Shown here: one piece after another, positions 47,200 through 56,785 of the stretch | Layout of the letters: each line of letters begins with the position of its first letter | Position numbering within the stretch: position 1 is the first letter of the stretch | Assembly (NCBI RefSeq): GCF_000196655.1 | Contig: NC_014253.1 | Location: 1,815,423-1,879,422 of the forward strand | DNA from: Methanohalobium evestigatum Z-7303 | GTDB lineage: Archaea > Halobacteriota > Methanosarcinia > Methanosarcinales > Methanosarcinaceae | Length of the DNA: 64,000 bases | Direction of reading: 5' to 3' | The notes under the pieces: model-generated | The model's database searches: none | Seen by the model: the letters and a program-made list of their open reading frames with translations, nothing else | What the model was told of the DNA's origin: nothing | Program-made: the position numbers and the translations under genes

Positions 47200-47865
47200 T
47201 CATTTCCCAAATTTCCGCTGGCGTTTCTGGAAATCTCTGATTGCTCTAATCATATCGATTTTTCTCACCTTGTCCCAGTTTACATCGGTAAAGTATAGTT
47301 CTGAATACACAGACTGCCAAATCAAAAAATCAGAAAGGTTTTTTCCTCCAGCACGTATGATCATATCAGGTTCGTGTTTTACAAGTAAACGGGATTCGAT
47401 TTCATTTTCATCGATATCTTCCGGGTCAATTTTTTGTGAACTGACATCAGACAACACCGAACGCACCGCATTTGTGATTTCACTTTTTCCACCAAATCCA
47501 AGAAATAGATATACATGCATTGATGAGCCTTTGTGCTCCTTCTTTAAATACCCATTATTATCATAAATTTCAAATCCGACATCTTTAGGAAGCCTATGTG
47601 ATCTGGTTTCCAGCATTTCCACAGGGTAAGAAATTCCGTTTATAGACAGATTTTTACCGCCAGTGGATAAATTAACATATATACTGATTATATTTATACC
47701 AAGTTTTCTATACCACAAAATTACAGAAAACAATTTTGATAATCCGTCCTTGCCAGATATATCTGTATCTGAAAGAACTATTGTTACATGTTCGGGTACC
47801 TTATCAGGTGATTTTTTGATTTTTCTCAACAGTATTTTTTCATATAATAATGCTATCAAATTCAT
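47200..47865 (-). CDS. divergent cis-prenyltransferase (UppS-like)
   Basis: 221 residues. The C-terminal half is clearly UPP synthase-like: PDMIIRAGGKNLSDFLIWQS and SELYFTDVNW, then RDFQKRQRKFG. The N-terminal half lacks the canonical HVAIIMDGNRRWA motif and reads HVTIVLSDTDISGKDG instead, so the usual catalytic Asp-Gly-Asn environment is altered. It may be a non-catalytic partner comparable to the Nus1/NgBR type subunits of dolichol synthases, or an enzyme with changed chemistry. It lies directly downstream of ychF on the same strand, 19 bp apart. Confidence 0.75.
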   Translation of the reverse strand: MNLIALLYEKILLRKIKKSPDKVPEHVTIVLSDTDISGKDGLSKLFSVILWYRKLGINIISIYVNLSTGGKNLSINGISYPVEMLETRSHRLPKDVGFEIYDNNGYLKKEHKGSSMHVYLFLGFGGKSEITNAVRSVLSDVSSQKIDPEDIDENEIESRLLVKHEPDMIIRAGGKNLSDFLIWQSVYSELYFTDVNWDKVRKIDMIRAIRDFQKRQRKFGK

Positions 47866-47884
47866 GTTTTTGAGTCTGATATTT

Positions 47885-49066
47885 TTATTTGGCAGAGGAT
47901 ACTATCTTTACAACATCACCGTTGTCAAGTTCGTGTTTTTCACCCATACGCATCCTTGTTCTACCGTCAACAGCGTAAAGGAAATGGTCACCAATATCAG
48001 AATGTACCTGATAGGCAAGGTCATGAGGTGTAGAACCTCGTTTCATAAGATAGGCATCAGGTAAAATTCTTCCTTTTTTATCAGTCCATTTATTTTCATC
48101 CTCAACAGGATACACAATAACCATATCGAGTAAATCAAAAACCGCCCTGTTTATACATTCCTGTACCCCTGTACCTCCCCTGCTTTTAAGAAAATCTCTC
48201 AAATCTTCAATACCTTTTTTCTGTTCCTTTGTCATATTTTCAGAAATTATAGTAAAATCATCACTGCCGGGCAAGTATTTTATGGCATTGTTTTTGGATG
48301 CGGATTTGAGTGCAAATTCTGCTGCCGCACTTGTAGAAACAACCATTATATCAAGGTTGAGTAGTTTTTCTATATTTTCTTCAGAAGCCACATCGATTTT
48401 ATTGGCAGCAACAATTACCGGTTTACTTATGGAACGGATATTATCACAGAGTGTTACCAGATTATCATCAGTCCATTTTACATGGTTTCTTGATAGTTCT
48501 GATGTCACCAGTGCTTCATGAACCTGATGATCCGATACCCCTGCACCTCCAAGCTGGTTGGCTAAGGCTTCTTCAAGTTTAAGGTTTTCTGCTTTGATTT
48601 TTCTGGACAAACTGTCCCAGTTACGTTTCAGTATTCCATACATCCACATGGTTATTTCACGGTTTAAAAATTCTATATCATCCATGGGATCATGGCCACC
48701 TTTATCAACAGGATTTCCCTCTATATCGGTACTTCCTGAAGCATCGATGACATGTATAATTGCTTTTGCCTGCCTCAACTCATCAAGGAATGCGTTTCCA
48801 AGTCCTCGACCTTTCCATGCATCAGGTACCAGTCCTGCAACATCAATCACTTCAACTGGTACAAAACGAATACCTTCGACACAATTACCGCATCGCTGGT
48901 TTAACTTCATACATGGGCACTCGGTTCTTACATAAGTAACTCCGTGATTGGCACTGATTGTTGTAAAAGGATAATTGGCTATATCTACATCCGCCATTGT
49001 GGCGGATTTAAAGAATGTGGATTTACCAGAATTCGGTTTTCCTGCTAGACCTATGGTTATTGACAT
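47885..49066 (-). CDS. ychF: YchF/Obg-related nucleotide-binding protein with TGS domain
   Basis: 393 residues. P-loop GKPNSGKS (residues 9-16), switch region NYPFTTISAN, DVAGLVPDA, and specificity motif ANKID. A C-terminal TGS domain begins around residue 325. The archaeal insertion with CPCMKLNQRCGNC contains four cysteines that may bind zinc. Members bind the ribosome and hydrolyse ATP or GTP, contributing to translation control. Confidence 0.92.
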   Translation of the reverse strand: MSITIGLAGKPNSGKSTFFKSATMADVDIANYPFTTISANHGVTYVRTECPCMKLNQRCGNCVEGIRFVPVEVIDVAGLVPDAWKGRGLGNAFLDELRQAKAIIHVIDASGSTDIEGNPVDKGGHDPMDDIEFLNREITMWMYGILKRNWDSLSRKIKAENLKLEEALANQLGGAGVSDHQVHEALVTSELSRNHVKWTDDNLVTLCDNIRSISKPVIVAANKIDVASEENIEKLLNLDIMVVSTSAAAEFALKSASKNNAIKYLPGSDDFTIISENMTKEQKKGIEDLRDFLKSRGGTGVQECINRAVFDLLDMVIVYPVEDENKWTDKKGRILPDAYLMKRGSTPHDLAYQVHSDIGDHFLYAVDGRTRMRMGEKHELDNGDVVKIVSSAK

Positions 49067-49172
49067 GGTTTTTTCTAATCCTCCGTAGGACTTAACTTTT
49101 ATTCAAGACGTGATAATCAATAATATTTATATTATAAAAGGACATTAGGGAATTGCTAACTATATCCAACGC

Positions 49173-49244
49173 GTCCCGATGGGGTAGCGGACATCCTTGA
49201 GGCCTGCGGAGCCTTAGACCCGAGTTCAAATCTCGGTCGGGACG
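49173..49244 (+). tRNA. tRNA-Arg (anticodon GCG)
   Basis: 72-nt cloverleaf. Acceptor GTCCCGA/TCGGGAC, D-arm GGGT...ATCC, anticodon stem GAGGC/GCCTT with loop CTGCGGA, and T-arm CCGAG-TTCAAAT-CTCGG. The discriminator is G and CCA is not encoded. The anticodon GCG would read CGC/CGU arginine codons. Confidence 0.9.
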
Positions 49245-49344
49245 TTACATATATTCTACTTTTTTTAAAAAGAAATACTTATCTGTATTGATACCAATTT
49301 TTGTTATAGGCAATTATTAGTCAGGGGTTATTTGGAGTGTGTAT

Positions 49345-49764
49345 ATGATGGAAGAAATTGATACCATAGTTAACAAAATTAACGCCAATACATTAGAATC
49401 ATCTGATTTATTATCATTTTCAAAAAACTTGGAAGATAAAATAAATCAAGGAGAAATACAGGCATCAAAGGATGATGCACAATGGTTCCAGATTTATGGA
49501 TTCATATTAAAAAAACTTGAAATCTTTGAAGAGGGAAATCCCTACGATATGAGAGGCAGTGACTGGAGAAACTACATAGACAGTTTTGATAAATTAAGGT
49601 CGTTGACAGCTGATATGGAAGAGAAAAACCTGATAGAAAACCCAGTATGGCATGTCCAAGATGTATCATTTTATGATATTAAAAACCCCGAATTGTATAG
49701 AGAGTATGTTTATTTCCGAACCAGAAACCACATTGAAAAGTTAAAATCCCTTAACCCCCTATAA
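49345..49764 (+). CDS. hypothetical acidic protein
   Basis: About 139 residues, not recognised. Predominantly helical and acidic, with an aromatic-rich C-terminal half (PVWHVQDVSFYDIKNPELYREY). No signal peptide, membrane segment or metal motif. The ATG at 49345 has GGAG 7 bp upstream. An in-frame GTG six bases earlier is less likely. Single gene between tRNA-Arg and the large oxidoreductase. Confidence 0.6.
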   Translation: MMEEIDTIVNKINANTLESSDLLSFSKNLEDKINQGEIQASKDDAQWFQIYGFILKKLEIFEEGNPYDMRGSDWRNYIDSFDKLRSLTADMEEKNLIENPVWHVQDVSFYDIKNPELYREYVYFRTRNHIEKLKSLNPL

Positions 49765-49906
49765 TATTTTTTATGCAATCGGTTTTGTGTGGTTTTTGAT
49801 AAACCATACAAATGTTTATATAGATTGAAGAATATACGATTATATGTAAAAATAACCAATTATTAAAATACAGTTTAATTCAAATCAATATTAAGGGGAC
49901 TCAATA

Positions 49907-52900
49907 ATGGTAAAACATATATCAGAGTTAAGTGGGGAGCAAAAATCAGAACTTAGCAATATTTTTGGACCCCATGTAAATTTCAAAAAACGTGAACGTC
50001 ACTATTACGGCCATGATATCGGGACACTTCCAACTCTGGTCAAACCAATGCTTGGAAAAAGTGAACCTTCCGCTGTTGTAAAAGTGGAAAATGAAGATGA
50101 AGCAGTAAAACTGATCAAGTTTGCCAACAAATACAATATTCCAGTTGTTCCCCGAGCTGGAGCATCATCCGGATATGGTGGTGTTATCCCTACAAAAGGC
50201 GGTATTGTAGCCGACATTACAACAATGAACCAGATACAGGATATTGACCATGAAAACCTCAAAGCTACCGTCGGGGCAGGAATAAGATGGGAAAGACTTG
50301 AAAAAAAACTCAACAATCAGGGGTTATCAGTACAGGCATTACCTACAAGTGCCCCCTCATCAACTGTCGGTGGATGGCTTGCTCAAAACGGTATAGGTTT
50401 CGGAAGTTTTGAATACGGATGGTCACAGAACACAATGGAATCAGCACGTGTTGTCCTTCCAACCGGCGAAGTCAAAGAGTTTTCAGGGGATCAGATAAAA
50501 AATCTTACCGGCACAATGGGCACAACCGGAATTATATCCCAGATTACTCTCAAACTTAGAAATTATGAAGATACAAAGGGTATATCCGCTGAGTTCAAGG
50601 ATGCGGAATCACTGAAAAAAGCTATCCATTCTGCTGATGAACAGAATATTCCTCTGTGGTCGGTCACATTTCTGAATCCTAACTGGGTTGAGCTGAAAAA
50701 CAAAACACCTGAGAAACATCAGCATGGTCGTTCTGACAAAATACCGAATCCAGAATTGCCGGTAGCATACGTGTGCAATTTCCTCTACCCTGAATCAAGA
50801 GAAAATGATGTCAGACCCCTAAAAGACATAATCCAGAATTCTGGAGGAAAAGTACTTCCCGATAAAATCGCAGAGCATGAGATTAACGAATCCTACAAAT
50901 CCATGAAGATAAAACGATTGGGTCCATCATTTATCCCTGCCGAAGTTCTGGTACCACTGGAAAATATGGACAAAGTATTTGACGAAATAAACAATCATAT
51001 AGACCTGCCTGTTCTTGTGGAAGGGATGATGAGCAATGACGGATATGTCGTCCTTTTGTGTTTCATGAGACATTCAGAACGCTCCCTGAAGTTTAACACC
51101 GCATTCCCGCTTTCACTCAGTATTGTCAATATTGCTGAAAAATATGGAGGACGTATATATTCATCAGGTCTATACTTTGCACAAAAAGCCGAAAGTGTGT
51201 TTGCAGATAATTACAGAGATATCCAGAACTTCAAAAAGCAGCACGACCCCAATGATTTGATGAATCCTGATACCCTTACTGGAAAATCGGGTCTTAACAC
51301 TGCCATATCACTTGGCGAAAAATTCGAACCTCTTGGAAGGATGATAGGGAATAAATCAGGTATCGGGTCTGAAAAATTTACCAAAGAAGAAAAAGGAATA
51401 CCTCCCGAGGTCGTTGAACTTGCATATTCATGTTCCCAGTGTGGATATTGTGTCAGTGAATGTGACCAGTATTATGGACGCGGATGGGAATCCCAGTCCC
51501 CAAGAGGTAAATGGTTCTTCATCAAAGAATACCTGGCAGGCAGAGATGAACTCGACCAGGGGCAGACCAATACATTCCTCTCCTGTACTACCTGTGAGAT
51601 GTGTGACACCAGATGCGAACTCAACATGCCGATTGAGCAATCATGGAGGAAACTGAGACCAAAACTTGTCCAAGAAAAAGAAATGATGACCATACCGCCA
51701 TTTGAAATTATGGCTCAGAGTCTGCTTAAAGAAAGAAACATCTGGGCTAATTACATGAAGAATAGGGCAGACTGGATACCTGATGACCTAAAAGAGAAAA
51801 TAAGTGATGAATCCAAGTACGGATACTTTGCAGGATGTACAGCATCCTTTGTTGAAAAGGATATTGCAGTTGGTACAGCCCGCATGCTTGATGATGCTGA
51901 CATCGATTTCACAGTGCTTGGTGATAAAGAATCCTGCTGTGGAATCCCTATGCTTATGGCTGGTAAATGGGATGTGTTCGAGAAAATCATGAAGATGAAC
52001 ATATCCAACATGAAAAGCAAAGGAGTTGAAACTGTAATTACATCCTGTCCCGCCTGCTGGATGATGTGGCATGATGTATATCCAGAGTGGGCTGAAAAAC
52101 TTGGTATTGAATACAACTTTGAAGTCAAACATTATTCAGAAGTACTGGTTGATAAACTGGATGTCTTGAAACCAAAACTTAAACAACCGTTGAACAAGGT
52201 TGTAACCTGGCATGATTCATGCCATATAGGAAGAGCCGGTGGTGTGTATGAGCCGCCCAGACAATTGCTTAAATCAGTACCAGGTGTTGAATTCAAAGAA
52301 CTTGAAAACAATAGAGACAAAGCTCACTGCTGTGGTTCTGTGATGACCCTTGTTGCAGACCCTCACGTTGCGCATAATGTAGCCAACATTCGTCTTGATG
52401 AAGCAAAAGATGTGAACGCTGATGTCGTTGCCACATTGTGTCCATGCTGCCTTGTACAGTTCAGGACTGCTGTGGATGAATATAACCTTAATATGGATAT
52501 CCAGGACCTTGGTGCGATTGTAGCCCGCAGCCTCGGATACGATATACCGGATTCTACACAGGACACTCTTGATGCCTGGCTTACCTTCGATAAAATGATT
52601 GAGCTTTTGCAGCCGCAGAACATGGCTGATATGATGGAAGAACTTATGCCAGAAATGATGGAAGCTATGCCGTCCTACCTGAAACCTATGATGAAATCAG
52701 TGAAGTATGTACCCGGCATGGATGCCTTGATGAAACCTATGATGCCGAAAATGATGCCCATGTTGATGCCATCAATTATGCCAAAGGTTATGCCCAGTAT
52801 GCTTAAGGCTGTTGAAAAAAGAGTACCAATGCCGGATTATATAAAAGAACAGATGCCGGATTTGATGCCGAAAGCCATGGAAAATCTGATGCCTAATATG

Positions 52901-52960
52901 CTACCTCAATTGATACCATATCTAACACCTAAGATGATAGAATATATCAAAAAGAATTAA
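49907..52960 (+). CDS. FAD-linked oxidase fused to Fe-S/CCG-domain reductase, with Met-Pro-rich tail
   Basis: 1017 residues. An N-terminal FAD-binding domain (AGASSGYGGVIPTKGG) and FAD-oxidase C-terminal domain resemble D-lactate/glycolate dehydrogenases. Two ferredoxin-type motifs follow (CSQCGYCVSEC near residue 508 and CTTCEMCDTRC near 560). Two CCG repeats of the heterodisulfide-reductase HdrB type come next (ESCCGIPM near 678, DSCHIG near 770, HCCGSVM near 807, LCPCCLVQF near 846). It likely oxidises a 2-hydroxyacid and passes electrons to membrane or soluble carriers. The last 115 residues are an unusual run of Met-Met-Pro repeats. Confidence 0.88.
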   Translation: MVKHISELSGEQKSELSNIFGPHVNFKKRERHYYGHDIGTLPTLVKPMLGKSEPSAVVKVENEDEAVKLIKFANKYNIPVVPRAGASSGYGGVIPTKGGIVADITTMNQIQDIDHENLKATVGAGIRWERLEKKLNNQGLSVQALPTSAPSSTVGGWLAQNGIGFGSFEYGWSQNTMESARVVLPTGEVKEFSGDQIKNLTGTMGTTGIISQITLKLRNYEDTKGISAEFKDAESLKKAIHSADEQNIPLWSVTFLNPNWVELKNKTPEKHQHGRSDKIPNPELPVAYVCNFLYPESRENDVRPLKDIIQNSGGKVLPDKIAEHEINESYKSMKIKRLGPSFIPAEVLVPLENMDKVFDEINNHIDLPVLVEGMMSNDGYVVLLCFMRHSERSLKFNTAFPLSLSIVNIAEKYGGRIYSSGLYFAQKAESVFADNYRDIQNFKKQHDPNDLMNPDTLTGKSGLNTAISLGEKFEPLGRMIGNKSGIGSEKFTKEEKGIPPEVVELAYSCSQCGYCVSECDQYYGRGWESQSPRGKWFFIKEYLAGRDELDQGQTNTFLSCTTCEMCDTRCELNMPIEQSWRKLRPKLVQEKEMMTIPPFEIMAQSLLKERNIWANYMKNRADWIPDDLKEKISDESKYGYFAGCTASFVEKDIAVGTARMLDDADIDFTVLGDKESCCGIPMLMAGKWDVFEKIMKMNISNMKSKGVETVITSCPACWMMWHDVYPEWAEKLGIEYNFEVKHYSEVLVDKLDVLKPKLKQPLNKVVTWHDSCHIGRAGGVYEPPRQLLKSVPGVEFKELENNRDKAHCCGSVMTLVADPHVAHNVANIRLDEAKDVNADVVATLCPCCLVQFRTAVDEYNLNMDIQDLGAIVARSLGYDIPDSTQDTLDAWLTFDKMIELLQPQNMADMMEELMPEMMEAMPSYLKPMMKSVKYVPGMDALMKPMMPKMMPMLMPSIMPKVMPSMLKAVEKRVPMPDYIKEQMPDLMPKAMENLMPNMLPQLIPYLTPKMIEYIKKN

Positions 52961-53162
52961 GATTTCAGCCATCATCAGCATATACTTTTCATTTTCATCT
53001 TCTTTTTATAGAATAATTTTATATAGAACCTCTTACATCCACAAATGTTAGAACCAAAAGAATGGGATATTTCCCTGTTTGGATAATACAAAAAATATTC
53101 TGGTTATATTGATTTAAAGTGTTATTAAAATATAATCATCAAGAACCCAAGGAGGTTATAAA

Positions 53163-54830
53163 TTGGCAGGACAAATGCAATATGGTGGACAAGCACCAAA
53201 CGGACAACCAATCTACATTCTGGGAGAAGGATCCCAGAGAACCAAAGGAAGAGACGCACAGAGCAACAATATAATGGCAGGTAAAGCAGTCGCAAACGCT
53301 GTAAGGAGTACACTCGGTCCAATAGGAATGGACAAGATGCTTGTTGATTCCATGGGTGATGTTGTTATTACAAATGACGGAGCAACCATACTTAAAGAGA
53401 TGGATATCGAGCATCCTGCCGCCAAAATGATTGTGGAAGTAGCCAAGACACAGGATGATGAAGTAGGTGACGGTACTACAAGTGCAACTGTTATAGCTGG
53501 TGAATTACTCAAAAAAGCTGAAGAATTACTTGATGATGGTGTACATCCAACAATCATTGCTTCAGGTTACAGAAATGCAGCAGATAAAGCAGCCGAGTAT
53601 ATAAATGAAATCGCTGTTGATGTATCTCCTGATGACACCGAAACCTTAAAGAAGATAGCATCAACCGCAATAACCGGCAAAGGAGGAGAAGAATACAAAG
53701 ACACACTGGCACAACTTTCAGTAGATGCTGTTAAGGCTGTTTCTGAAAAGACTGAATCCGGCACATCCGTTGATACAGACGAAATAAAAATCGAAAAACA
53801 TGCCGGCGGAAGCATGAGGGATTCTGAACTTATTAATGGTGTTGTAATCGATAAAGAACGTCTGCACACCAACATGCCTAAGAAGGTAGAAAATGCAAAA
53901 GTACTGCTTTTGAGCGCACCTATTGAATTCCAGAAGACAGAAATGGATGCTGAAATCAAAATCACATCACCTGACCAGATGCAGCAGTTCCTCGACCAGG
54001 AAGAAAAAATGATTAAAGACATGGTCGATAAAATCATCAACAGTGGCGCAGACGTTGTATTCTGTCAGAAAGGTATCGATGACATGGCACAGCACTACCT
54101 GCAAAAAGAGGGAATCTTTGCACTCAGAAGGGTTAAACAGAGCGACATGGACAGGCTTGCCAAAGCAACTGGTGCCAACATCGTACAGGACGTCGATGAA
54201 ATCAGTGAATCCGACCTCGGGTCTGCCGGTAACGTTGAAGAAAAGGATGTCAGCGGAACAAAAATGACCTATGTTACCGACTGCGAATCACAGAAATCCG
54301 TTTCTGTAATCCTTCACGGCGGTACAGAACACGTAGTAGACAGTCTTGAAATCGCATTAAACGATGCACTACGTGTTGTAGGTGTAGCAGTTGAAGACGG
54401 CAAAGTCGTTGTCGGTGGCGGTGCTTCTGAAGTCGAACTTGCAATGAAATTGTACAACTACGCCGCATCACTTGAAGGAAGAGAACAGCTTGCAGCCCAT
54501 AAATTCGCTGAAGCTCTCGATATCATCCCACAGACACTGGCAGAAAATGCTGGTCTTGATGCAATTGACAAACTTGTAGAACTCCGTTCCCAGCATGAGA
54601 AAGGCAACAAATATGCCGGACTTGATGTCCGCAACGGTGAAATTGTTAACATGTGGGAAGATGATGTTATCGAACCATTAAGAATTAAAACTCAGGCTAT
54701 CAATGCAGCAACTGAAGCCGCAGTAATGATTCTCAGAATCGATGACGTTGTCGCTACAAGCGAGAAATCCGGCGGAGGAGAAGAAGCCGCCATGGGTGGC
54801 GGCATGGGTGGAATGCCGATGGGAATGTAA
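53163..54830 (+). CDS. thsA: thermosome subunit (group II chaperonin)
   Basis: 555 residues of a CCT/thermosome ATPase: [34 protein letters not shown] and [10 protein letters not shown] motifs are all standard. The C-terminus ends in a Gly-Met-rich repeat ([11 protein letters not shown]), as in halophilic and methanogen subunits. It folds proteins inside a two-ring cavity with ATP. Initiation at TTG 53163 follows a strong AAGGAGG site. About 200 bp of AT-rich sequence upstream hold the promoter. Confidence 0.97.
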   Translation: MAGQMQYGGQAPNGQPIYILGEGSQRTKGRDAQSNNIMAGKAVANAVRSTLGPIGMDKMLVDSMGDVVITNDGATILKEMDIEHPAAKMIVEVAKTQDDEVGDGTTSATVIAGELLKKAEELLDDGVHPTIIASGYRNAADKAAEYINEIAVDVSPDDTETLKKIASTAITGKGGEEYKDTLAQLSVDAVKAVSEKTESGTSVDTDEIKIEKHAGGSMRDSELINGVVIDKERLHTNMPKKVENAKVLLLSAPIEFQKTEMDAEIKITSPDQMQQFLDQEEKMIKDMVDKIINSGADVVFCQKGIDDMAQHYLQKEGIFALRRVKQSDMDRLAKATGANIVQDVDEISESDLGSAGNVEEKDVSGTKMTYVTDCESQKSVSVILHGGTEHVVDSLEIALNDALRVVGVAVEDGKVVVGGGASEVELAMKLYNYAASLEGREQLAAHKFAEALDIIPQTLAENAGLDAIDKLVELRSQHEKGNKYAGLDVRNGEIVNMWEDDVIEPLRIKTQAINAATEAAVMILRIDDVVATSEKSGGGEEAAMGGGMGGMPMGM

Positions 54831-54835
54831 ATTCC

Positions 54836-54850
54836 CTTTCTTTTTTTATT
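54836..54850 (+). terminator. T-rich terminator after thermosome gene
   Basis: TTTCTTTTTTTATT begins six bases after the thermosome stop codon, a typical archaeal oligo-T termination signal. It also serves as the 3' flank of the convergent gene. Confidence 0.55.
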
Positions 54851-55526
54851 GTTCAAATGTGGATTTTAACGCATTAAGCGGTCCATATACCACAAGTCTG
54901 TCATTTTCTTTGATAACTTCATCTGACTTGGGTACAGATATCCATTCACCATTTCGCTCAATACCAATCACAAGCAGGTTTTTCTCTGACAATTTAAGGT
55001 CATTTAATGATGTTCCTGAGAGGATAGAATCTTCTTTTACTATAACTCTTATCAATCCATAACCCTCAAGAAGATGGAGCAGTCCTTCAGTAACTTCTTC
55101 TTCAAAATTAGTGGTTTTTAAAAGTCTGTTTTCTATAAACACGTCCCATCTTTGTAAAAAACCTGTATGAGTAGCTATTTTATAGACAACAACCAGACCC
55201 AGAAAAAGAATGACTATATTTATCGGTATCTGAAACCCTTCACTAACAACTACAGTTGATGTCATGGTTACAATAACTGTAACAATCCCTGCATTACCTA
55301 AAATCATGAGCCATATTATAATCCGGCGTCTTCTGGGATTGTTTACAATCAATTCAGCTTCTTTTGTTGTAAAACCTGTCCCTGTAAAAGCCGATAATGC
55401 CTGAAATCTGGATCTCTTCTGGTCAAGACCGGTCATCATTAAAGCAATAGATGATGCTCTTACAATAAGGAATGAAGTAAATATAACCAGTAATGTGGTA
55501 AAAGGAAAATAAAAAAACCCATCCAT
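54846..55526 (-). CDS. membrane protein with TrkA-C (RCK C-terminal) domain
   Basis: About 226 residues. Three or so hydrophobic segments (residues 6-25, 75-97, 105-125) with a TGTGFTTKEAE stretch reminiscent of Trk/Ktr potassium transporter pore regions. The C-terminal about 80 residues form a TrkA-C ligand-binding domain (VIVKEDSILSGTSLNDLKL). It may be a small regulator of a potassium or other ion channel. The ATG at 55526 follows GAGGTG, and the longer TTG start at 55541 is less likely. Convergent with thsA. Confidence 0.78.
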   Translation of the reverse strand: MDGFFYFPFTTLLVIFTSFLIVRASSIALMMTGLDQKRSRFQALSAFTGTGFTTKEAELIVNNPRRRRIIIWLMILGNAGIVTVIVTMTSTVVVSEGFQIPINIVILFLGLVVVYKIATHTGFLQRWDVFIENRLLKTTNFEEEVTEGLLHLLEGYGLIRVIVKEDSILSGTSLNDLKLSEKNLLVIGIERNGEWISVPKSDEVIKENDRLVVYGPLNALKSTFEQ

Positions 55527-55642
55527 CTGAGTGCACCTCAAAAGGATATCCCATTTAAAGTTTATTTAATTTTTCCAGCAATATATTCATGTATTCTTTT
55601 TAATTTATATAATATAGACATAAAAAGATTATACAGGTGTAT

Positions 55643-56125
55643 ATGTTGAGCGTATTTGAAAAATATCTGGCAGACGGTGAAGATTTGTTGTACAAAGTAA
55701 AAAGCAGAAACAGAGCCGATATCGGTTTTACAAATAAAAGAATAATATCCCTGAAACCTACAGGTTTGGTTAACAAAAAGGAAAATTGTAAAGACATATC
55801 CTACACCCACATTTCATCTATTGTTACAGGTTATAAGAACCATTACTGGATGTTGCTGGCAGGTCCGGTTATATTGTTGGCAGGGTTTGTATTATACCTA
55901 ACCTCCGGATATTACAACCCCATGGATATATTTTCAAAATCCGGTTCTATAGTTATGGCTGCAGGCGTATTTGTTTTTGTCGCTGGATTCCTGATAAGAG
56001 AATTTCTGAGAGAACTCTCAGTAACTTTTGTTACCTGCAGTGAAAAATACAAAGTAAGTCTTAAAGGCTCATCAATCGAACAGGCACAAACAATCAATGA
56101 GATTATAAGAGAAAATACCAAATAA
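55643..56125 (+). CDS. membrane protein with PH-like domain
   Basis: About 160 residues. A soluble N-terminal beta-rich part (EDLLYKVKSRNRADIGFTNKR, resembling bacterial PH domains) is followed by two hydrophobic segments (about residues 68-90 and 103-124) and a short soluble C-terminus. Such proteins are often stress or envelope factors, but the role is unknown. ATG at 55643 chosen over GTG at 55637 (CAGGTG upstream). Confidence 0.65.
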   Translation: MLSVFEKYLADGEDLLYKVKSRNRADIGFTNKRIISLKPTGLVNKKENCKDISYTHISSIVTGYKNHYWMLLAGPVILLAGFVLYLTSGYYNPMDIFSKSGSIVMAAGVFVFVAGFLIREFLRELSVTFVTCSEKYKVSLKGSSIEQAQTINEIIRENTK

Positions 56126-56160
56126 AAAGAATTACAAAGATATCGTTCCATTTTGACAAA

Positions 56161-56234
56161 ATTTTTAAATAATTGTTAACCCGTTGTCAACTTGATGTTG
56201 ACAATGTTGATATAAAATTTTAGTGGTTAACAAT
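56161..56234 (+). promoter_or_regulatory. bioY promoter with nested palindromes (candidate biotin repressor operator)
   Basis: A TATA-like TTTTTAAATAA (56162-56172) is followed by two nested perfect inverted repeats. The outer repeat is TTGTTAACC (56173-56181) with GGTTAACAA (56225-56233). The inner one is TTGTCAAC (56184-56191) with GTTGACAA (56197-56204), 5-nt spacer. The half-site agrees with the reported BirA-type biotin operator half TTGTTAACC, and the last repeat abuts the start codon. Binding by a BirA-type repressor encoded elsewhere would shut off the biotin transporter operon when biotin is plentiful. The assignment rests on sequence similarity and context. Confidence 0.7.
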
Positions 56235-56783
56235 ATGGATGGCGATGAATCAGAAACAAATATAACCGGTTCTTCTGAAATAAAGAAAATGGTTTTTGCG
56301 TCCCTTTTTGCAGCAATGACTGCAATAGGTGCATATATGAAGATTCCTATTGGTCCTGTTCCTATCACATTTCAGGTTTTGTTTGTATTTCTGGCGGGGT
56401 CTATACTTGGCAAAAAATGGGGCCCCCTTAGTATGATTGTCTACATACTTCTGGGTGTTGCCGGATTACCAGTTTTTGCCGGTGGTGCTTCTGGTATCGG
56501 TGTCCTGTTTGGACCTACAGGTGGTTATATCATAGGATTTGTTCTTGCCACCTTTGTTATCGGGATGCTGACAGAAAAAGTAAAATCTGCAGGTTTAGTT
56601 CTAAACAGCTTTTACATGATTATCGGATTAATTATAATTTATACACTGGGTGCAACACAACTTATGATTGAAGCACAGCTTGAACCAATCGAAGCAATTA
56701 TGTCAGGTGTCGCTCCCTTTGTAACCGGTGATTTAATATCAATATTGATTGCTGCATATATCACCACAAAATATGAGATATAA
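56235..56783 (+). CDS. bioY: biotin-binding ECF transporter S component BioY
   Basis: About 182 residues with six hydrophobic segments. The BioY core motifs are plain: KIPIGPVPITFQVLFVFL, LGVAGLPVFAGGASG and FGPTGGYIIGF. It binds biotin in the membrane and works with the EcfA-EcfA'-EcfT energising module encoded immediately downstream. ATG at 56235 is used. A GTG at 56223 is also in frame but would lie within the operator. Confidence 0.95.
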   Translation: MDGDESETNITGSSEIKKMVFASLFAAMTAIGAYMKIPIGPVPITFQVLFVFLAGSILGKKWGPLSMIVYILLGVAGLPVFAGGASGIGVLFGPTGGYIIGFVLATFVIGMLTEKVKSAGLVLNSFYMIIGLIIIYTLGATQLMIEAQLEPIEAIMSGVAPFVTGDLISILIAAYITTKYEI

Positions 56784-56785
56784 AA

